Shown: positions 59,993 to 64,000 of the stretch, in pieces
How positions within the stretch are numbered: position 1 is the stretch's first letter
Layout of the letters: each line of letters opens with the position of its first letter
DNA from: Streptomyces sp. DvalAA-43
Lineage (GTDB): Bacteria > Actinomycetota > Actinomycetes > Streptomycetales > Streptomycetaceae
Assembly: GCF_900091725.1 (NCBI RefSeq)
Contig: NZ_FMBW01000037.1
Location: 1-64,000 of the forward strand
Length of the DNA stretch: 64,000 bases
Direction: 5' to 3'
Translations under genes and position numbers: made by a program
Notes under the pieces: generated by a model
Told to the model about the DNA's origin: nothing
Database searches by the model: none
Seen by the model: only the letters and a program-made list of their open reading frames with translations

Positions 59993-61261
59993 ATGGGGCG
60001 GGTGAACGCTCTCGCCCCGAACGACCCGTCCGGCGCCGGCCGGTCCGACGCCCCCGACCCCATCGCCGCCTTCCAGGCCCTGCGCACCCCCGAGGGCGCC
60101 GCGCTCCTGGACGAGCTGCGGTCGTACGACCCCGCCCGGGAACTCGCCACCGCCACCCGGCTGCGCCGCACCCACCCGGCCGCCCTGGTGTCGGCGGCGC
60201 TGGGGCAGGCGCGGCTCCGGCAGCGGGCGGTGGCGAAGTTCCGCGCCGAGGACGCGTACCGGATGTTCTTCACGCCGAACGGTGTCGAGCAGGCGACCCG
60301 TACGTCGGTGGCCGCCCATCGCGCGCGGCGGTTCGCGGAGGCGGGCGGGGTGCGCCGGGTCGCCGACCTCTGCTGCGGGATCGGCGGCGACGCGATCGCG
60401 CTCGCGCGGGCGGGCATCGGTGTGCTCGCCGTGGACCGTGACCCGCTGACCGCCGAGGTGGCCCGCGCCAACGCCGTCGCGCTGGGCCTGGACGGTCTGA
60501 TCGAGGTGCGGTGCGCCGATGTCGCCGACATCGACACCTCGCCCTACGACGCGGTCTTCGTCGACCCGGCCCGGCGCGGCGGCAGGGGCCGGATCTTCGA
60601 CCCGGAGGCGTACTCGCCACCGCTCTCCTGGGCGACCGGCGCCGCACTCGCGGCCCCCCGCGCCGCCCTGAAGATCGCTCCGGGCATCCCGCACGAGGCG
60701 ATCCCGGCGCAGGCGGAGGCCGAGTGGATCTCGGACGGCGGCGATGTGAAGGAGGCGGTGCTCTGGTTCGGCGAGGGCTTCGCGGCCGGTTCGTACCGCG
60801 CCACCGTGCTCCCGGCCGGGGCCACCCTGTGGGCCGGGGCTCCGCTGCCCGCCCCGCCCGTCGGCCCGGTCGGCCGCTATCTGTACGAGCCGGACGGCGC
60901 CGTCATCCGCGCCCATCTGGTCGCCGACCTGGTGGCGCGGTGCGAGGGCCGGCTGGTCGACGAGACGATCGCGTACATCACGAGCGACGAGCCGTACGCG
61001 TCCCCGTACGTCTCCGGGTACGAGATCACCGACCGGCTCCCCTTCAACATGAAGAAGCTGAAGGCGCTGCTGCGGGAGCGGAAGGTGGGCGTGCTGACGG
61101 TCAAGAAGCGCGGCTCGGCGGTCGAACCGGAGGAACTGCGCCGCCGGATGAAGCTCGCCGGGCCGAACTCCGCGACGGTCTTCCTGACCCGGGTGGCCGG
61201 AGCACCGACGATGCTGCTCGGCCACCCGCTGACCGGCCCGGCCCGAGAGCCTGTCGGGTGA
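59993..61261 (+). CDS. Class I SAM-dependent methyltransferase with THUMP-like C-terminus
   Basis: 422 residues. A helical N-terminus (1-110) precedes the SAM-binding Rossmann core: motif I DLCCGIGGDAIALARAG (about 124-140), acidic VDRDPL, then VFVDPARRGGRGR (about 187-199). The C-terminal region from about 330 (RLPFNMKKLKALLRE and VGVLTVKKRG) is the THUMP-like domain found in this family. It is likely an RNA methyltransferase, with no known substrate. CACAAT at 59989-59994 looks like a -10, so the GTG at 60002 (VNALAPN) may be the real, leaderless start rather than the ATG at 59993. Confidence 0.87.
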   Translation: MGRVNALAPNDPSGAGRSDAPDPIAAFQALRTPEGAALLDELRSYDPARELATATRLRRTHPAALVSAALGQARLRQRAVAKFRAEDAYRMFFTPNGVEQATRTSVAAHRARRFAEAGGVRRVADLCCGIGGDAIALARAGIGVLAVDRDPLTAEVARANAVALGLDGLIEVRCADVADIDTSPYDAVFVDPARRGGRGRIFDPEAYSPPLSWATGAALAAPRAALKIAPGIPHEAIPAQAEAEWISDGGDVKEAVLWFGEGFAAGSYRATVLPAGATLWAGAPLPAPPVGPVGRYLYEPDGAVIRAHLVADLVARCEGRLVDETIAYITSDEPYASPYVSGYEITDRLPFNMKKLKALLRERKVGVLTVKKRGSAVEPEELRRRMKLAGPNSATVFLTRVAGAPTMLLGHPLTGPAREPVG

Positions 61262-61273
61262 CCTCCGACAGGC
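61249..61273 (+). terminator. Terminator overlapping the methyltransferase stop codon
   Basis: GCCTGTCGG (61249-61257) pairs with CCGACAGGC (61265-61273); the TGA lies in the loop. Confidence 0.65.
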
Positions 61274-61290
61274 CCTGAGACCGGCGGCCC

Positions 61291-61656
61291 TCAGGCGAGG
61301 TCGGTCAGGTCCTCCGCGTACACCTGCGAGAGCGGCTGAGGGCCCACGTACTGCTGGCAGTTGCACTGCCCGGACTCGAAGCGGACCGGTTTCTTGGCCT
61401 CGTCCCAGGCCGTCGGCACCTCGATGCGCTCATGGCACTTGCCCTGCTTGTCGTGCTTGGCGAGATGGTGCGTGCAGCCGCAGACCGGCTCCGGCGGCCG
61501 GTTCGCCGCTTCGAGGGCCAGCCGTTCCTGCCTGGCAGCGTCAAGGAGTTCGAGCCTGCGGGCGTGCCGGTTGCGCAGTGCCGTACGGGCGTTGTCGACG
61601 GCCCAGCCGAAGCCGCCCGTCCAGAAGATGATGAGCACCCACCAGTACCACTCCAT
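61291..61656 (-). CDS. Small membrane-anchored Cys-rich protein
   Basis: 121 residues. An N-terminal Trp-rich membrane segment (EWYWWVLIIFWTGGFGWAV, about 2-20) is followed by a basic amphipathic helix (25-50) and a Cys/His cluster: CGCTHHLAKH (about 59-68), KC near 73, and CNCQQY (about 98-103). The spacing suggests a metal-binding knuckle. Not a family I can name; well-formed coding composition supports it as real. Confidence 0.78.
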   Translation of the reverse strand: MEWYWWVLIIFWTGGFGWAVDNARTALRNRHARRLELLDAARQERLALEAANRPPEPVCGCTHHLAKHDKQGKCHERIEVPTAWDEAKKPVRFESGQCNCQQYVGPQPLSQVYAEDLTDLA

Positions 61657-61706
61657 GTCGTCCTCCCCCTGCGTGACCCATGTGTCACGTCAGGATAGGA
61701 CCGGGG

Positions 61707-62372
61707 TCAGCGGTGAGCGCCGCCCCCTACGGAGAACAGCGGCTCGGGCGCGGGCGCCCCGGCCAGCACCCGCAGCACCCAGCGCCGGTGGGCGAACGCC
61801 TTGACCAGGCCGATGAGTCCGACGATCCAGCCGGTCAGCCCGAGCCCCATGACCAGGACGGCCAGACCGTAGGCCTCCCCGTTCAGTGCGCCACCGGCCG
61901 GGACGGCGAAGCACGCGTACAGCCCGGCAGCGCAGAGCGCGAAGGACATCAGCAGCCAGGCGAGGGAGGCGCCCGGCATCCGCAGGGCCGCGTCGCGTGC
62001 CGGATCGCGGTCCAGGCCGCCCCAGGCGTCGAGCAGCCGGCGGATCCTGCGGTCCCGGCGCAGGCCGATGACGACGACGATGGCCGCCGGCACCACACAG
62101 CCGACGCCCATGGCGACGATGATCACCCCGACCGCTGCGCTGATGACGTCGTACGACTCCTCGAAGGTGATCAGCGCCGTGCCCACCAGCAGCCAGCCGA
62201 GCGCGCAGAGCGCTCCCCACAGCCACAGCAGCGCCAGCCGCCCCGGTGAGACGTGCTCCCGGACCAGCGCCCCGAGCACCGCGGCCCGGTCGGCGAGCAG
62301 GGCCTCCCGGTCGGGCCAGGAACGTATCTCCACGGGCGGTGGCGGTGGCGGCAGTGGTGCGCGACGAGACAT
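61707..62372 (-). CDS. Multi-pass membrane protein of unknown function
   Basis: 221 residues. A Pro-rich N-terminus (PLPPPPPPVE), two hydrophobic segments at about 46-70 and 77-102, a basic cytosolic helix (RRDRRIRRLLDAWGGL), and two more at about 133-155 and 165-190. No motif recognised. It stands between the Cys-rich membrane protein and the sigma factor gene, all on the minus strand, but gaps of 50 to over 100 bases argue for separate units. Confidence 0.75.
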   Translation of the reverse strand: MSRRAPLPPPPPPVEIRSWPDREALLADRAAVLGALVREHVSPGRLALLWLWGALCALGWLLVGTALITFEESYDVISAAVGVIIVAMGVGCVVPAAIVVVIGLRRDRRIRRLLDAWGGLDRDPARDAALRMPGASLAWLLMSFALCAAGLYACFAVPAGGALNGEAYGLAVLVMGLGLTGWIVGLIGLVKAFAHRRWVLRVLAGAPAPEPLFSVGGGAHR

Positions 62373-62484
62373 GGGGCAGACCCTACCGACCGTGCGCGGA
62401 GGGCCGGTTCGGGCGCGGCGCCTCGGCGCCCGGCTCCCGCCGCTCCGGTCGCGCGGCGTGGCGGCCCGGCCCGGTGACGGTCAC

Positions 62485-63756
62485 TCAGCGGCCGTCGCGG
62501 GCCGGGTGCTCCGCGCGGTCCAGGAGCATCGCCCGTTCCCGTGCGTTGCGGGTCAGTCCGGCCGCCCGCGCGAACTCCGCCCGCGCCTCGTCCATGCGCC
62601 CCGTCCTGGCCAGCAGGTCCCCGCGGACGCTGGGCAGCAGGTGGTAGCTCCGCAGCGCCGGATCATCGGCCAGGGCGTCGACCAGGGCGAGGCCCGCCTC
62701 CGGGCCCCGCGCCATCGAGACCGCCACGGCCCGGTTCAGCTCGACGACCGGGGACGGCGCGATCGCGGCGAGGCGGTCGTAGAGGGCGGCGATGGTGTTC
62801 CAGTCGGTGTCCTCGTACGTCACCGCCCGCGCGTGGCAGGCGGCGATCGCGGCCTGCACGGTGTACGGGCCGAGCCCGGCACCCGCCCCGGTCGCCGCCA
62901 CGGCCCGCTCCAGGGCAGCGACCCCGCGCCGGATCAGCAGACGGTCCCAGCGGGCCCGGTCCTGGTCGGCGAGCAGCACCGGCGCACCGTCCGGCCCGGT
63001 CCTGGCGGCGGTGCGCGAGGCCTGGAGCTCCAGCAGCGCGGCCAGTCCGTGGGCCTCGGGCTCCCGCTCCATCAGGCCGGCGAGCACCCGGGCCAGCCGC
63101 AGCGCGTCCTCGCAGAGCGCGGGGCGCAGCCAGTCGTCGCCCGCGGTCGCCGCGTACCCCTCGTTGAAGATCAGGTAGATCACTTCGAGCACCGGACCGA
63201 GACGGGCGGCGCGCTCCGGTCCGTACGGCACCTCGAAGGGGATGCCCTCGCGGCCCAGGGTCCGTTTCGCCCGGACGATGCGCTGGGCGACGGTCGGTTC
63301 GGGGGCCAGGAACGCGCGGGCGATCTCGTCGGTGGTCAGGCCGCCGAGCAGCCGCAGGGTGAGGGCGATCCGGGCCTCGGTGGAGAGCACCGGATGGCAG
63401 GCGGTGAAGATCAGCCGGAGCAGATCGTCGTCGATGCCGTCCGCCTCGGGGGGCTCGGGCGGCGGCACGTCCTCCAGGGACCGCCCCACCTCGGCCAGCT
63501 TGCGCGCGTAGGTCTCCTTGCGGCGTACGAGATCGATCGCGCGGTGTCTGGCGGTGGCCATGAGCCAGGCGCCCGGCCGGTCCGGGACACCTGACTCCGG
63601 CCACTGTTCCAGTGCGGCCACCAGGGCGTCCTGCGCGATTTCCTCGGCGATGCCTACGTCCCGCACGATGCGGGTGACACCTGCGATGATCCGCGCGGAC
63701 TCGATCCTGAAGACCGCTTCGACCGCCCCGGTCGCACGTGCTGCCGTCACGGTCAC
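62485..63756 (-). CDS. ECF42-type RNA polymerase sigma factor with C-terminal TPR-like extension
   Basis: 423 residues. Region 2 (about 10-80) includes IAEEIAQDALVAALEQWP and ARHRAIDLVRR; region 4 (about 115-180) includes LTLRLLGGLTTDEIARAFLAPEPTVAQRIVRAKRTL. A roughly 220-residue helical extension (from about 190, to VARGPEAGLALVDAL) contains TPR-like repeats (LYDRLAAIAPSPVVELNRAVAVSM). This layout defines the ECF42 group, which has no anti-sigma factor and is encoded with DGPF (YCII-like) proteins, exactly as here: the DGPF gene ends 42 bases upstream. The extension is thought to be needed for activity. Target genes unknown. Confidence 0.93.
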   Translation of the reverse strand: MTVTAARATGAVEAVFRIESARIIAGVTRIVRDVGIAEEIAQDALVAALEQWPESGVPDRPGAWLMATARHRAIDLVRRKETYARKLAEVGRSLEDVPPPEPPEADGIDDDLLRLIFTACHPVLSTEARIALTLRLLGGLTTDEIARAFLAPEPTVAQRIVRAKRTLGREGIPFEVPYGPERAARLGPVLEVIYLIFNEGYAATAGDDWLRPALCEDALRLARVLAGLMEREPEAHGLAALLELQASRTAARTGPDGAPVLLADQDRARWDRLLIRRGVAALERAVAATGAGAGLGPYTVQAAIAACHARAVTYEDTDWNTIAALYDRLAAIAPSPVVELNRAVAVSMARGPEAGLALVDALADDPALRSYHLLPSVRGDLLARTGRMDEARAEFARAAGLTRNARERAMLLDRAEHPARDGR

Positions 63757-63797
63757 CCATCACAGCAGCCGTGCCGGGGCGGGGCAAGCGGGGCCGG

Positions 63798-64000
63798 TCA
63801 GGCTCCCATGGTGGCCTCGTCGATCTGGCGGATCTCGGAGGTCACGGTCCAGCTCTCCGGGTGGGTCCGCAGGAAGCGCCGGGTCCATTCCAGGGCCTCC
63901 TCCTTGTCCTTGACCTGGAGGATGGCGTAGCCGCCGACGACCTCCTTGGTCTCGGTGAAGGGCCCGTCGGTGTGGCTGAGCTTCCCGCCGGACCAGGTGA
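63798..64000 (-). CDS. DGPF/YCII-related domain protein (start lies beyond the window)
   Basis: The C-terminal 66 residues are visible. The family signature DGPF is in SHTDGPFTETKEVVGG, followed by YAILQVKDKEEALEWTRRF. Such small ferredoxin-like-fold proteins accompany ECF42 sigma factors and are probably in one operon with the sigma gene 42 bases downstream; their biochemical role is unknown. The N-terminus lies outside the window. Confidence 0.9.
   Translation of the reverse strand, partial: TWSGGKLSHTDGPFTETKEVVGGYAILQVKDKEEALEWTRRFLRTHPESWTVTSEIRQIDEATMGA

Overview
The window is chromosomal DNA of a Streptomyces. Evidence: GC content well above 70 percent with G/C-biased third codon positions, many GTG/TTG starts, and lineage markers: bldM, whiD (WhiB family), a groESL operon with a His-rich GroEL and CIRCE sites, PspC-type histidine kinase, and serine/threonine kinases with extracytoplasmic domains. 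From memory the gene order matches the S. coelicolor core around SCO4800 to SCO4760, read in reverse. Most of it is therefore conserved core genome. I see no prophage, insertion sequence, CRISPR array, rRNA or tRNA.

Layout. 1-3.2 kb: end of a SWIM-type gene, a DUF5691 gene and the small B12-binding subunit of an acyl-CoA mutase. 3.4-12 kb: a lipase-like hydrolase, an M23 peptidase, PcrA helicase and two NlpC/P60 cell-wall hydrolases, the first behind a c-di-AMP (ydaO) riboswitch. 12-20 kb: a GNAT protein, a PspC-domain two-component pair divergent from a PspC membrane protein, DoxX, a class II aldolase and a Uma2 protein. 20-27 kb: guaA, chorismate mutase behind a probable Phe/Tyr attenuator, a 0.7-kb gene-free repeat/hairpin region, a GMC oxidoreductase and a succinate-semialdehyde dehydrogenase. 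27-35.5 kb: three kinase-like receptors sharing one sensor module, one of them a pseudokinase, with a secreted I36-like protein and a lipoprotein. 35.6-40.6 kb: a serine hydrolase, glpD, a nucleotide-sugar dehydrogenase lacking its catalytic cysteine behind a DasR-box-like site, and a membrane protein. 40.7-45.8 kb: guaB3, guaB, an ECF sigma factor, bldM and whiD, i.e. purine supply and developmental control. 45.9-48.4 kb: LysR, MOSC and SDR genes. 48.4-55.6 kb: a probable catabolic regulon made of a secreted beta-helix protein, a DeoR/LacI hybrid regulator, an ABC sugar importer without its own ATPase and a hydroxyacid dehydrogenase, linked by a repeated TGATCGAA operator. 55.8-64 kb: groESL, small membrane proteins, a polysaccharide deacetylase, a THUMP-like methyltransferase, and an ECF42-type sigma factor with its DGPF partner cut by the window end.

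How the genes work together. Three themes recur. Cell-wall remodelling is covered by M23, two NlpC/P60 enzymes, the deacetylase, a serine hydrolase and the kinases. Guanine nucleotide synthesis is covered by guaA, guaB and guaB3. Development is covered by bldM, whiD and a sigma factor. The least explained items are the chorismate mutase leader, the TGATCGAA regulon, the catalytic-residue-poor dehydrogenase and the pseudokinase. All functional statements come from reading motifs; no database search was run.
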